Source: Burkholderia sp. OK233
GTDB lineage: Bacteria; Pseudomonadota; Gammaproteobacteria; Burkholderiales; Burkholderiaceae
Assembly: GCF_900230185.1 (NCBI RefSeq)
Contig: NZ_OCSR01000001.1
Location: 5,944,488 to 6,008,487 of the forward strand
Direction of reading: 5' to 3'
DNA length: 64,000 nt
The notes under the pieces: model-generated
Told to the model about the DNA's origin: nothing
Databases searched by the model: none
Seen by the model: the letters and a program-made list of their open reading frames with translations, nothing else
In this document: positions 1 through 9,773 of the stretch, in pieces
Numbering within the stretch: the first letter of the stretch is position 1
Layout: every line of letters begins with the position of its first letter
Made by a program: the position numbers and the translations under genes

Positions 1-706
1 ACCCCAGTAGGACTCCGCGCCAGTTGAATAAACGGAAGCGTTCGAGTTTAGGAGGATCCGACGGAAGTCCCATATAGATTGCCAGGCAGCTTAATAAGCC
101 AAGGGGGACGATTTGCCAGAACACCATTTGCCAGCCCACATATTCGGTCCATAGCGCCGTGAGAGGCGTGCTGAGCGCGGGTCCAAAAGTGGCAGTCAGC
201 GCGTAGCCCGCGAGTCCATATAACTTGGTTTTCGGCGGGAGATATCGAAGCGCGACGATGATCACCATCGGTGGCAGACATCCACCGGCTATCCCTTGTA
301 GTACACGCAACACATAGAGGCTAAGCAGGTTCGGTGCGAGGGGACTCAGGAATCCAAAGAGCATCACGGCCAGCACCGCGCCGATCGTAAATCGCTTCAG
401 CGTGAACGTGATTCCGAACCATGGAGCGAACACCATCGTGGCGACGTTGGTCGCCTCGAAGAGAGCGGTCACCCAGGTCCCATCGTCATTGCCAATCGAG
501 AGCGCGCCGCGAATATCTTCCAACCCCACTTCGGTGACGTCTTCGTTCAGTATGGCCAGTAGCGACGCCAGCAGCATACCGAGTAGGCCGATAGCAAGGC
601 GAAGTGGCAGCTCGGGTTCCTTGGGCGCTAGCTGCGCAGGCGTCTCTGCCTCCTGTGCAGAATCCGGCGCCGGCGTTCCGTTTGTCACTGGCTTGGCGGT
701 GTTCAT
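1..706 (-). CDS. DHA2-family MFS drug exporter, N-terminal part (runs off window)
   Basis: The minus strand is open from an ATG at 706 to the window edge, giving 235 residues with no stop. The product begins with a Pro/Glu-rich cytoplasmic tail and then reads as an EmrB/DHA2 14-TM drug:H+ antiporter, with hydrophobic segments and the family's NDDGTW loop after TM1. It is closely similar throughout to the MFS at 18977-20611, so the two are paralogues, both on the minus strand. The ATG is chosen because the sequence before it (GCGGACTCTT) matches the one before the paralogue's start. The MFS identity is secure. The substrate is unknown and the C-terminal half lies outside the window. Confidence 0.9.
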   Translation of the reverse strand, partial: MNTAKPVTNGTPAPDSAQEAETPAQLAPKEPELPLRLAIGLLGMLLASLLAILNEDVTEVGLEDIRGALSIGNDDGTWVTALFEATNVATMVFAPWFGITFTLKRFTIGAVLAVMLFGFLSPLAPNLLSLYVLRVLQGIAGGCLPPMVIIVALRYLPPKTKLYGLAGYALTATFGPALSTPLTALWTEYVGWQMVFWQIVPLGLLSCLAIYMGLPSDPPKLERFRLFNWRGVLLG

Positions 707-1047
707 AAGAGTCCGCGAGGCTTGCTGTTGAATGGGGTGGTGGATTGGGAAGGCTCTCCCGCCTCCGCGCAATGGATTGTAGTCATTCTAGGAGACAGGT
801 CCGCTTCTTGCGGCCAACAAAGTTCGCGTAGCAGACCATTCCATTCACAAATCCAGTCAGATGGCGCATCAGCCACCGGAAGATCCTCCCAGCTGGAAAC
901 GGTCCTTTCCCATTTGCTCAACAGACGGCGTGCGTGAATCAGCAAGCAGAACGGGTAATGCGTACAATAAATGCGCGCACGCACTGGCGCCGATGAATCG
1001 ATAGGTATGCTGCCTTATTCAAACGTTGTTGAATGGAGAAATGACAA
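707..1047. other. Intergenic, no gene recognised
   Basis: This 341-bp stretch separates the divergent MFS gene and the HMA-like gene. It should hold both promoters, but no clear -10/-35 pair or operator was recognised. Short open frames here show no family resemblance and have no convincing ribosome binding site. Confidence 0.4.
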
Positions 1048-1248
1048 GTGAAATTCTCAGTTAAAAATGAAGTCCGCTCAGACGATGTTTCCACGATTGA
1101 GCATGCGATGAAGAGCGTCGATGCCGACGCGAAGGTCAACGTTGACATTGACTCGCACACGGTGAGCGTCGATTCGTGGTTAATGCCTGAAGAGTTTCTT
1201 GTCGCTTTTGACGACGAGAACCTGGACGTGATCATCGTCGAAGGCTAG
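1048..1248 (+). CDS. Small HMA-fold-like protein lacking CxxC
   Basis: A 66-residue protein starts at GTG 1048, with GGAGAA at 1035-1040 as ribosome binding site; the nearby ATG at 1041 runs into a stop after seven codons. The pattern MKFSVKN, then a helix, VNVDIDSHTVSVDS, a second helix and DVIIVEG fits the beta-alpha-beta-beta-alpha-beta ferredoxin-like fold of heavy-metal-associated (CopZ-like) domains. The metal-binding CxxC normally found after the first strand is absent: the protein has no cysteine. Metal delivery in the usual way is therefore unlikely. Function is unknown and the fold assignment is an inference from pattern. Confidence 0.6.
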   Translation: MKFSVKNEVRSDDVSTIEHAMKSVDADAKVNVDIDSHTVSVDSWLMPEEFLVAFDDENLDVIIVEG

Positions 1249-1372
1249 CGCGACTCCGCGCTGCGAAGGCTTCGCGCGTTGGGCTTGCCAGCACGTGGCC
1301 CAAATCTCATTGAATTTTCCAGACGCGACACCATCCACGTGTTCCAGTTGCCGCGCCGACATCTATCCTCTA

Positions 1373-1868
1373 ACGGCCGTTTAAATATCCGTCGTTGATG
1401 CGCTCAGGTGGATTACGATGGATGCCGGGTTCGCACTTTTGAAACGCGGAACACGTTTGCGGGAATTCAACACTGCTTGCGGGGTCGCCATATCGGTGTT
1501 ATCCGTTGCTTCCTGTCCCACAGCTGGCAAGTGTACGCATGCGAGTCAGGTTATAGCCGGCCTACGTTAGCACGAAGAGCTGGTCTACGCGTTCAAGTCC
1601 CCGGTACATCGCCAGGCGAATTCGTCTGACTGTCTTGCCCCATCCGAACACACGCTCAATGCGCTTACGTTTTTTCCGGCTGAGCGCGTAACCCGGCCAA
1701 CGCGTAGTTCGCTCGTCAATTGCTGAACCTCCCGCACGCCCAGCATTTTGCGCTACATGCGGCGTGACGCGATTCCCGCGACAACTGGCGACGATGCCGG
1801 CGGTGTCGTGGTTCTTGTCCGCACCGACCGTGATGGTGCGCGACGCAACACTCGCGGCATCAGCAAGG
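1373..1868 (-). pseudogene. Decayed 3' end of an IS5-family transposase element
   Basis: This stretch matches the first ~490 bp of the intact element at 50795-52131: terminal repeat, 3' untranslated part and C-terminal transposase codons on the minus strand. Many substitutions and lost frames are visible. The outer end reads CGGCCGTTTAAATATCC against CAGGCCGTTGAAATATCC in the intact copy, and it is preceded by CTAA, an IS5-type YTAR target. Similarity stops near 1868, so the other end of the element was deleted. It cannot encode a working transposase. Confidence 0.8.
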
Positions 1869-2494
1869 TACCGGCCTCTCGCCGTCCAACGAGAATATTT
1901 TAATCAGCACATGTCTGCTCTACATCAGGCGCATCCGGGTGTTGACGAGGATACGTTGATCGATCTGACAAGCCGACGGGCCGCGCCACCAGAGGTGGGC
2001 GCACAGACGGTCTTGCCAATCAGGCCTGTAGGCATCAACTTATGGCTGACGCATGGTTGACTGAACCGAACAACTGAGTTGCCACGGGTCACGATGATTT
2101 TGCGTCGAATCTCGTCCAGAATGGGATGTATCCCCGATCATGACCGAAACGTCTGGGACGCGGTTGGTTGATGCCGCATCTGGAGACGCTTGAGCGTGCT
2201 CATTTGACGTTCGCAAGCCGGCCCGCGGAAGCGGTTCTCGGAGAATTCGCCGCCTGTTTTGTACTGTGCTTTCTGGCGCCGGGTGCTCTGTAACCGCGCA
2301 AGCGGCCCCGCAAGCATTTTGCAAGTCCGGCTAAGACGTGTGCCACTTTTGCCCCTGTGTCGATGGCAATTCGGTTGATCAATATGGAATCCTGATCATA
2401 TTTAATTTTTGTTGTGCACCTGAAGTGCGCAACTGAATTCCGGATCGCTGCATGCCGCTGAAAGTACCGAAGAGGTCGAGACAAGGAGAATCCC
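1869..2494. other. Gene-poor stretch beside the IS remnant
   Basis: No gene could be supported in these 626 bp. Open frames on both strands are short, lack ribosome binding sites and resemble no family I know. It is probably remnant DNA left by the deletion that removed the other end of the IS remnant. The last ~100 bp should hold the promoter of the MFS gene at 2495. Confidence 0.4.
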
Positions 2495-3763
2495 GTGAGT
2501 GGCCTGCCCTCCCCACCCGTTAGTTCATCTGCGACTGCGGTAGCGTCGCGCGGCAAGATCGTCATGATGGCGGTCATCGCCGGCGCGGTGATCACCAACA
2601 TCTATTGCACCCAGCCGATTCTGCCGTTGATCAAAGCGGGCTTTGGGGTCGACCTGACCACGGTCGATCTCGTCGCCGCCGTGGCGCTGCTCGGCTTCTC
2701 GACCGGGCTTGCATTGCTCCTGCCGCTAGGCGACCGCTTCGACCGGCGCAAGCTCGTGCTCGGTCAGATCGCTTTCGCCTGCGTTTTCGCCTTCGCGGCG
2801 GCGATCTCGCCCGGCATCTGGGCGTTGATCGCGGCCTCCTTTGGTCTTGGCATCGTCAGTTGCGTGCCACAACAACTCGTGCCCTTCGCTGCCGTCATGT
2901 CGCCGCCGCACCAGCGAGGGCGCTCGGTCGGCACGGTCGTCAGCGGGATTATGGTCGGCATCCTGCTCGGCCGCACGATCGCCGGCGTAGTCGGCGCGGC
3001 TTATGGCTGGCGCGCGGTCTACGGCATGGAAGCGGCTTTCATGCTGCCTGTTTGGATCGCTGCCGCTACGCTCCTGCCGCGTGGTGTGCCCTCGACGAAT
3101 CTTCCCTACGGTCGGCTGCTCGCTTCGCTATGGCCACTGGCGCGGGACCATCGTCCGGTTCGTGAATCGATGATTATCCAGGCGCTGTTGTGGGCCTGTT
3201 TCAACGCCTTCTGGGTCAATCTGGCCGCGCTTCTTGCCGGCGGACCCTGGCACCTTGGCAGTGCGTGGGCGGGCGGCTTCGGCATCATCGGCGCGGCCGG
3301 CGCATTTGCCGCTTCACTCGGTGGCCATGTCTCCGACCGGCGTGGGACTCGCCATGTCGTTGGGATCAGTATCGGCATCGTCACGCTTGCTTACCTGCTT
3401 CTCGCCGGCGCAAACTGGTCAATGACGTTGCTGGTAATCGGCGTCGTCGTGCTCGATATCGGGGTGCAGGCCGGGTTGGTATCCAACCAGACTCGCGCCT
3501 TCGCAGTCGATCACAAAGCGCAGGGCCGCATCAACAGCCTCTATATGACTGCCACCTTCTTCGGCGGCGCCGTCGGTGCGACGATCAGCGGCTGGCTGAT
3601 GAGCCGCTTTGGCTGGACGGGCATCGTCGTCTTTGGTGTCGCGCTCGGGCTCGCCGCGGCTGCCATCCACTGGGTCGCGGCTCCTCGCACCACAGGGGGC
3701 TCTCACACTCCGCATCCCGACGCGCCGATCAAGGCGGACAGGATCTCATCGAACGCAGATTGA
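2495..3763 (+). CDS. MFS transporter (12-TM exporter type)
   Basis: A 422-residue inner-membrane protein starts at GTG 2495, with AAGGAG at 2483-2488. About twelve hydrophobic segments are visible. The loop between TM2 and TM3 carries the MFS motif A as GDRFDRRK, around residue 75, and a second motif-A-like loop, GGHVSDRRGTRH, opens the C-terminal half. The NIYCTQPILPLI segment in TM1 is typical of the YnfM-like MFS exporters. It lies 77 bp upstream of the RND operon on the same strand, so it may share regulation. The substrate cannot be told from sequence. Confidence 0.88.
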   Translation: MSGLPSPPVSSSATAVASRGKIVMMAVIAGAVITNIYCTQPILPLIKAGFGVDLTTVDLVAAVALLGFSTGLALLLPLGDRFDRRKLVLGQIAFACVFAFAAAISPGIWALIAASFGLGIVSCVPQQLVPFAAVMSPPHQRGRSVGTVVSGIMVGILLGRTIAGVVGAAYGWRAVYGMEAAFMLPVWIAAATLLPRGVPSTNLPYGRLLASLWPLARDHRPVRESMIIQALLWACFNAFWVNLAALLAGGPWHLGSAWAGGFGIIGAAGAFAASLGGHVSDRRGTRHVVGISIGIVTLAYLLLAGANWSMTLLVIGVVVLDIGVQAGLVSNQTRAFAVDHKAQGRINSLYMTATFFGGAVGATISGWLMSRFGWTGIVVFGVALGLAAAAIHWVAAPRTTGGSHTPHPDAPIKADRISSNAD

Positions 3764-3840
3764 GGTAAGCAATAAAGAATCTGGTGGCCGGAGGGTGCCA
3801 TAGGTTGGTTTGCTGCCGGCTTTGACATAGTGGGAGTCCC

Positions 3841-6800
3841 ATGCTCGGCATCGTGCGCATTGCGCTGCAAAGGCCTTATACATTCGTTGTACTGGCCATC
3901 CTTATTTTTATCGTCGGCTGTCTGTCCGCGCTTCGCGCACCCACGGATATCTTTCCCGCGATCAACATCCCGGTTGTCAGTGTCGTGTGGCAGTACACGG
4001 GACTTTCGCCCGACCAGATGGAGGGGCGCATCATGGCCCCGTTCCAGCGGGTGTTGACCACGACTGTCAACAGCGTCGAACACATAGAGGGCACCTCTCT
4101 TAACGGCTACGGCGTCGTCAAGATTTTCTTCCAGCCGGGCACCGACATCGCGACGGCGAATGCGCAGGTCACCTCGATCTCGCAGGAAATCCTGAAACAG
4201 TTGCCGCCTGGGGAGACGCCGCCGTTCGTACTCAATTACAACGCCTCGACAGTTCCTGTCATCCAGCTCGCCCTGTCTGGAAAGGGCCTCTCCGAGCAAA
4301 ATCTGGCGGATCTGGGCCTGAATCAGCTGCGGCCGATGTTGACCTCCGTTGCCGGCGCCGCTATCCCGTTTCCATTTGGCGGCAAAACCCGGCAGGTCCA
4401 GATCAATGTTAAGCCGTCTGAACTTCAGGCTCGGGGACTGTCTGCCGAGGACGTTCAGGGCGCCCTGGCGGCGCAGAATCTCATCACACCCGTAGGCACC
4501 GAAAAGATCGGCAAGACCGAGTACACGCTGCAGTTGAATGACGCACCGTCGACGATCGCCGAGATTGGCGACATGCCCGTCAAATCGGCCAACGGAACCA
4601 CCATTTATATGCGTGACGTCGCCGATGTGACCGACGGTGCTCCGCCACAACCGAACATTGTTCACGTAGGGGGCAAACGTGCGGTATTGCTAACCGTGTT
4701 CAAGAATGGTTCGGCATCCACTTTGTCCATCATCGCCGGGATCAGGCAAAAGGCGGCCGATGCAAAAGCCTCTTTGCCGGATAACCTTCAGATCGATCCG
4801 ATCGGCGACCAGTCGCTATTCGTTCGCTCGGCCATTACGGGCGTCGCCCGCGAGGGCGTGATTGCCGCCCTGTTGACGAGCGCTATGATCCTGCTGTTCC
4901 TTGGCAGCTGGCGCTCGACCGTCATCATAGCGACGTCCATTCCGCTCGCCATTCTAGGGTCGATTTCGCTGCTGTCCGTCCTGGGAGAGACGCTGAACAT
5001 CATGACGCTGGGAGGGCTCGCGCTCGCGGTGGGGATTCTCGTCGACGACGCCACCGTGACCATTGAGAACATCAACTGGCACCTGGAGCAGGGCAAGGAT
5101 GTCGAGCCTGCCATTCTCGATGGCGCCGCACAGATCGTCACGCCCGCGTTCGTTTCGTTGCTTTGCATCTGCATCGTTTTTGTGCCGATGTTTTTCCTGG
5201 GTGGCGTGGCGGGATTCCTGTTCGTACCGATGGCGGAAGCGGTGATCTTCGCGATGATCTCGTCGTTCATCCTGTCGCGGACCCTCGTGCCCACGATGGC
5301 CAAATACCTACTAAAGCCCCATGCCGTGCGGGGCGATGCAGAAGACTACGAACAAGAGCCGGGCGTTTCTTCCAACCCGCTGGTGCGGTTTCAGCGCGGA
5401 TTCGAGCGGGGTTTTGAGCGCGTTCGTTCGAACTACAGCAGGATACTCGAGCTGCTGTTGACCCATCGTCGTGTCTTTGTAATCGGGTTCTTCGGCTTCG
5501 TTGCGCTGTCGTTCGCGCTGGTGCCGTTTCTCGGACGCAACTTTTTCCCGGACGTCGACGCCGGCCAGATTCTATTGCACGTGCGTGCGCCGGTCGGCAC
5601 GCGTATCGAGACCACGGCTGAGATCTTCGCGGAAGTGGAAAACCGCGTGCGGGCGACGATTCCGCGAGCCGAGCTTGGCACCGTCGTCGACAACATGGGG
5701 CTTTCAACCAGCTCCATTAATACCGCCTACAACAACACGGGAACGATTGGCCCGCAAGACGGGGATATTCAGATCGCGCTGAGGGAAGGGCATCACCCCA
5801 CGGCTGGGTACGTTCGCAAGTTACGCGAGGAGTTGCCGCGCGAGTTTCCAGGCGTTACGTTCTCGTTCCCGCCCGCGGATATCGTCGGTCAGATCCTGAA
5901 CTTCGGCTCGCCTGCGCCGATTGACCTGCAGATTCGCGGCAAGAATCTGCCGGCTGATTTTGCCTACGCAAACCTGATGCTGCGTCAGATCCGGCATATT
6001 CCCGGGGTTGTCGACGCTCGCATCGAGCAATCGCAGGCCAATCCGCAGTTCAATATTGACGTCGATCGGACCCATGCGCAGCTTCAGGGCATCACCGAAC
6101 GCGATGTCACTAACAGCCTCGTCGTGCACCTGGCGGGATCGGGTCAGATCGCTCCAACGTACTGGCTCAACCCGGCCAATGGCGTTGAATATCCCATTGT
6201 CGTGCAGACGCCGCAATACGGTCTTGATTCGCTGCCGTCCCTGATGAATCTGCCCGTCACCGGCGGCTCAGCGGCAAACGACGGACAGATCCTTGCCGGC
6301 GTGGCGACTGTCCACCGCACCGCCAGCAACGAAGTTGTCAGCGACTACAACGTCCAGCCCATGGTGGAGATCTTCGCCGCGACTCAGGGGCGCGATCTCG
6401 GTGCGGTTGCCTCAGGCATCGACGACATCGTTGCCGGCAATGCCAAGGGTTTGCCGAAGGGCGCGAAGGTCGTCCTGCTCGGTCAGGTCCAGACCATGAA
6501 CAGCGCCTTCGGCGACCTGCTCTTCGGGCTGCTCGGCGCGGTCGTGTTGATTTACCTGCTTATCGTTATCAATTTCCAGTCGTGGACCGATCCGCTGGTG
6601 ATTGTCACTGCGTTGCCCGGCGCGCTGGCCGGCATCGTGTGGACGCTGTTCGCAACGCACACCACGTTGTCGGTACCCGCCCTGACGGGCGCCATCATGT
6701 GCATGGGCGTGGCCACGGCCAATGCCATTCTGGTGGTGAGTTTTTGCCGCGAACGTCTGGCCGAACACGGCGACGCGTTCAAGGCAGCGCTCGAGGCCGG

Positions 6801-7047
6801 CGCCACACGGTTTCGTCCCGTCCTGATGACGGCGCTGTCAATGATCATCGGCATGGCGCCGATGGCGCTCGCACTCGGCGAGGGCGGCGAGCAGAACGCG
6901 CCGCTGGGCCGAGCGGTAATCGGCGGACTGCTGTTCGCGACAACCGCCACGCTGTTCCTCGTGCCGGCCGTCTTTTGCATATTCCATTCGCGTCCGAGTG
7001 GCACTTCGGACGCACCGATTTCCGGAGATTCGATCCATGTCGTATGA
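3841..7047 (+). CDS. RND efflux pump inner-membrane permease
   Basis: At 1068 residues this has the full length of an AcrB/MdtB-type RND permease, which exports drugs or solvents from periplasm or inner membrane using proton motive force. It starts with a TM1 segment (around residues 12-30), then a large periplasmic loop, TM2-6 near 335-480, TM7 near 545 and TM8-12 after 890. The TM4 segment GGLALAVGILVDDATV (around residue 400) keeps the paired aspartates of the proton relay. It is the first gene of a permease, fusion protein, outer-membrane factor operon; its end overlaps the next gene by 11 nt. The gene is intact and its substrate unknown. Confidence 0.95.
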   Translation: MLGIVRIALQRPYTFVVLAILIFIVGCLSALRAPTDIFPAINIPVVSVVWQYTGLSPDQMEGRIMAPFQRVLTTTVNSVEHIEGTSLNGYGVVKIFFQPGTDIATANAQVTSISQEILKQLPPGETPPFVLNYNASTVPVIQLALSGKGLSEQNLADLGLNQLRPMLTSVAGAAIPFPFGGKTRQVQINVKPSELQARGLSAEDVQGALAAQNLITPVGTEKIGKTEYTLQLNDAPSTIAEIGDMPVKSANGTTIYMRDVADVTDGAPPQPNIVHVGGKRAVLLTVFKNGSASTLSIIAGIRQKAADAKASLPDNLQIDPIGDQSLFVRSAITGVAREGVIAALLTSAMILLFLGSWRSTVIIATSIPLAILGSISLLSVLGETLNIMTLGGLALAVGILVDDATVTIENINWHLEQGKDVEPAILDGAAQIVTPAFVSLLCICIVFVPMFFLGGVAGFLFVPMAEAVIFAMISSFILSRTLVPTMAKYLLKPHAVRGDAEDYEQEPGVSSNPLVRFQRGFERGFERVRSNYSRILELLLTHRRVFVIGFFGFVALSFALVPFLGRNFFPDVDAGQILLHVRAPVGTRIETTAEIFAEVENRVRATIPRAELGTVVDNMGLSTSSINTAYNNTGTIGPQDGDIQIALREGHHPTAGYVRKLREELPREFPGVTFSFPPADIVGQILNFGSPAPIDLQIRGKNLPADFAYANLMLRQIRHIPGVVDARIEQSQANPQFNIDVDRTHAQLQGITERDVTNSLVVHLAGSGQIAPTYWLNPANGVEYPIVVQTPQYGLDSLPSLMNLPVTGGSAANDGQILAGVATVHRTASNEVVSDYNVQPMVEIFAATQGRDLGAVASGIDDIVAGNAKGLPKGAKVVLLGQVQTMNSAFGDLLFGLLGAVVLIYLLIVINFQSWTDPLVIVTALPGALAGIVWTLFATHTTLSVPALTGAIMCMGVATANAILVVSFCRERLAEHGDAFKAALEAGATRFRPVLMTALSMIIGMAPMALALGEGGEQNAPLGRAVIGGLLFATTATLFLVPAVFCIFHSRPSGTSDAPISGDSIHVV

Positions 7048-8215
7048 ACCCACACCGCGTGCGGCGCTGCCGCAACGCCAGCTTTCGTTTGCGGCGATTG
7101 TCGGTGGTTTGCTCGCCATCATCATCGTCGTTGGCGGTATCGCACTTCGACTGGAAGATGAGCATCAGCTCAAAGACTGGACGGAAACTCAGGCTATACC
7201 GTCGGTGAATGTCGTTGTGCCAGCCAAGGAAGCACCGGGCGGCTTGCTCGCCCTGCCTGGCCGGCTGGAGGCCTTCGACAGCGCTCCCATCTATGCGCGT
7301 GTCAGCGGGTACCTGAAATCGTGGCGTGTCGATATCGGCAGCCAGGTGAAGGCGGGCGAAGAGCTTGCCGTGATCGATACACCTGAACTCGACCAGCAGT
7401 TGAACCAGGCGAAGGCCGACCTTTCAAGCGCGAAAGCAGATGCAGCACTGGCCAAGACGACTGCCGATCGCTGGCAGGGACTTCTGGACTCTGATTCCGT
7501 GTCCCGTCAGGAGGTCGATGACCGCACACAAAACTATGTCGCGAAGCAGGCCCGCGTGGCGGCGGCTCAGGCAAACGTCGACAGGCTGGTCGCAACCAAG
7601 AGTTTCGCCAGAATCGTCGCGCCATTCAACGGCGTGATCACCGCGCGCGACACAGACGTCGGCGCATTGATCAATGCTGGCGGTGGTGCCGGGCCGCAGC
7701 TCTTTTCAGTATCGAGCGTGGATAAGCTGCGTCTCTACGTGCATGTGCCGCAAGAAGATGCACCGGTGATGAAATCCGGTGGGACCGCGACCTTCACCGT
7801 CCCGGAGTATCCCGGCAAGAGCTTTATGGCTACGGTTGTAGGTCTGGCCGACTCCGTCAACGCGGCATCGGGAACGACGCTCGTCCAGTTGCTGGTCGAC
7901 AACCCCGGTCATCTGCTGCTGCCGGGCGGCTTCGTGAACCTGCACTTTGTCCTGCCGGCACGTGCCGGTGCGTTGCGCGTGCCGGCCAGCGCGTTGATCT
8001 TCGACAACAAAGGGCTCCGGCTAGCGACCGTCGATGGTCGCGACACGATCCGGTTTAAATCCGTTGCGATTCTGCAGGACCTGGGGAACGAGGTAGATAT
8101 CGGTTCGGGACTGGCCGACAGTGACCGTGTGATCGACACGCCGCCCGATGGTCTTGTCGAGGGTGACCATGTTCAGGTGATCAGCCCCGGGACCAAGGTT
8201 GCAAAGCATGGCTAA
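7037..8215 (+). CDS. RND periplasmic adaptor (membrane fusion protein)
   Basis: A 392-residue HlyD/AcrA-type adaptor that links the RND permease to the outer-membrane channel. The ATG at 7037 is chosen because GGAG (7023-7026) lies 10 nt upstream and the start overlaps the permease stop. An N-terminal membrane anchor (about residues 20-45) is followed by a barrel-sandwich half, the long alpha-hairpin with Gln/Ala/Lys-rich heptads (QLNQAKADLSSAKADAALAK), the second half of the sandwich (FNGVITARDTDVGALI), and the beta-barrel domain. There is no lipobox, so it is anchored by its TM helix. The downstream gene overlaps its stop codon, supporting one transcript. Confidence 0.93.
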   Translation: MSYEPTPRAALPQRQLSFAAIVGGLLAIIIVVGGIALRLEDEHQLKDWTETQAIPSVNVVVPAKEAPGGLLALPGRLEAFDSAPIYARVSGYLKSWRVDIGSQVKAGEELAVIDTPELDQQLNQAKADLSSAKADAALAKTTADRWQGLLDSDSVSRQEVDDRTQNYVAKQARVAAAQANVDRLVATKSFARIVAPFNGVITARDTDVGALINAGGGAGPQLFSVSSVDKLRLYVHVPQEDAPVMKSGGTATFTVPEYPGKSFMATVVGLADSVNAASGTTLVQLLVDNPGHLLLPGGFVNLHFVLPARAGALRVPASALIFDNKGLRLATVDGRDTIRFKSVAILQDLGNEVDIGSGLADSDRVIDTPPDGLVEGDHVQVISPGTKVAKHG

Positions 8216-9644
8216 GTATCGGTATTGGACATTGGCCCCGATCGCGAGTGCTGCGGCGCTTGCCGCGTGCTCATTCGCGCCGCACTACGAGGTGCCGGAC
8301 GTGCCCGTCGCGGCGCAGTACCAGTCTCAGTCTCAGGGGCCCTGGATCTCGGCCAGCCCGGCTGACCAGCTTGACCGTGCGGGATGGTGGAAGCTCTACC
8401 AGGAGCCCGGACTCGATGACCTCGAGCAACGCCTGATCGCGAATAACCCCGATCTGCGCGCCGCGTATTTTCACTATGTGCAGGCCGAAGCGTATATCAA
8501 GCAGGTCAGCTCGCAACTGTATCCTCAGGTATCCACTGCGGGCAATCTCCAGCGTGAGCGCGAGTCGGACACGAGGCCGTTGCGCAATGCCACTGGGCCG
8601 ACTGACTACAACTCGGCCACACTGGGCGTCGAGGTTGACTACGAAGTCGACCTTTGGGGACGCGTGCGCGATTCCGTTGCTGCGAGCAAGGACGTGGGCC
8701 TGGCGTCAAAAGCTGATCTTGCGTCGACGCAGTTGAGCCTCGAAATCGAGCTGGCGCGAAGCTACATCGACCTGCGCGGACTTGATCAGCAAATCCAGCT
8801 GATCAAGGGTACTGACGAGGCGTACCAGAAGGCGCTCGATCTGACCCGCAGGCTGCATGGCGGTGGAGTTGTGTCTGGTCTCGATGTGGCGCGTGCGACC
8901 AACCAGTTGTCGTCGGCCAAGTCCGAGCTCACGCAGGTCAGGGCCAAGCGGGCATTGCTGGAACATGCGATTGCTGTCCTGGTCGGCGCGTCGCCATCGG
9001 ACTTTCGGATTGAGCCGAGTACCCGTCCAGTTCAATTGCCTGCCATCCCGGTTGGTGTGCCATCAGCATTGCTGCAAAGGCGACCGGATGTCGCCGCGGC
9101 CGAGCGCCGCGTAGCAGAGGCCAATGCGCGGATTGGGGTTGCACGGGCCTCATACTTCCCATCACTGACGCTCAGTGCGGCGGGCGGCGTGCAAAGCTCG
9201 GTGTTGGGAGATCTGCTCAGCGCCCCCAGTTCCTTCTGGACGCTCGGGCCAACGCTTGCGGTGTACCTCTTCGACGGCGGTAAGCGTCAGGCACAGGTGG
9301 AGTCCGCGAAGGCCGCAACGTCGGAGGCAGGCGACCGCTACCGAAGCGTGGTGCTGGCTTCATTCAGGCAGGTGGAAGACGACCTCTCGTTGCTCGACGA
9401 CCTTGGCACCGCAACGGATCAGCAGCAAGATGCCGCAAGCGCAGCTGACACGTCAGTCAACCTGTCACTCGCGCTTTATCGGCGCGGTGCGGTCAGCTAT
9501 CTGGACGTGGTCGAGTCGCAATCCGCTGCGCTCGAATCGGAACGCAGCGTCATCCAGCTTCGAACGCAGCAGCTGGACGCGAATGTAGACCTCATTCGCG
9601 CGCTCGGCGGTGGCTGGACCACGGATGACCTGACAGGCGGTTGA
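8208..9644 (+). CDS. Outer-membrane efflux lipoprotein (NodT family)
   Basis: This 478-residue TolC-like outer-membrane factor completes the RND pump. The ATG at 8208 lies inside the adaptor's last codons (ATGGCTAA) and is preceded by AAGG. It is preferred to the TTG nine nt upstream. The N terminus is a lipoprotein signal ending in LAACS, so the mature protein is acylated on Cys. Two OEP repeats follow, each with the expected coiled-coil segments. The signature LLQRRPDVAAAERRVAEANA lies near residue 285, and the C terminus ends in the usual ALGGGW. Tight coupling with the two upstream genes fixes its role. Confidence 0.93.
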   Translation: MAKYRYWTLAPIASAAALAACSFAPHYEVPDVPVAAQYQSQSQGPWISASPADQLDRAGWWKLYQEPGLDDLEQRLIANNPDLRAAYFHYVQAEAYIKQVSSQLYPQVSTAGNLQRERESDTRPLRNATGPTDYNSATLGVEVDYEVDLWGRVRDSVAASKDVGLASKADLASTQLSLEIELARSYIDLRGLDQQIQLIKGTDEAYQKALDLTRRLHGGGVVSGLDVARATNQLSSAKSELTQVRAKRALLEHAIAVLVGASPSDFRIEPSTRPVQLPAIPVGVPSALLQRRPDVAAAERRVAEANARIGVARASYFPSLTLSAAGGVQSSVLGDLLSAPSSFWTLGPTLAVYLFDGGKRQAQVESAKAATSEAGDRYRSVVLASFRQVEDDLSLLDDLGTATDQQQDAASAADTSVNLSLALYRRGAVSYLDVVESQSAALESERSVIQLRTQQLDANVDLIRALGGGWTTDDLTGG

Positions 9645-9773
9645 AATACGGAGTCGATTGCTCCTTCGTAACGGAAGCCATATCTTGCCGCTGCCCTAAT
9701 TCGAGGTCAGCAGGCGAGCGGATTCAACGAGGCGCTTGACGAGTAGGTTGTAAGCACATATCTATTGTGTCAT

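Noticed and set aside
703..984. Minus-strand 93-codon frame overlapping the start of the left MFS
   Set aside because: Cys/Trp/Arg-rich, overlaps a secure start codon by a few bases, and does not align to the ABM protein found upstream of the paralogous pump.
1764..2060. Possible new gene of 98 codons on the plus strand
   Set aside because: Its first third is antisense IS5-type remnant, and the rest shows no family or ribosome binding site.
3703..4665. 320-codon minus-strand frame over the RND permease start
   Set aside because: It lies antisense to a clear RND permease and to the end of the MFS; composition is rich in Arg/Asp/His without any domain.
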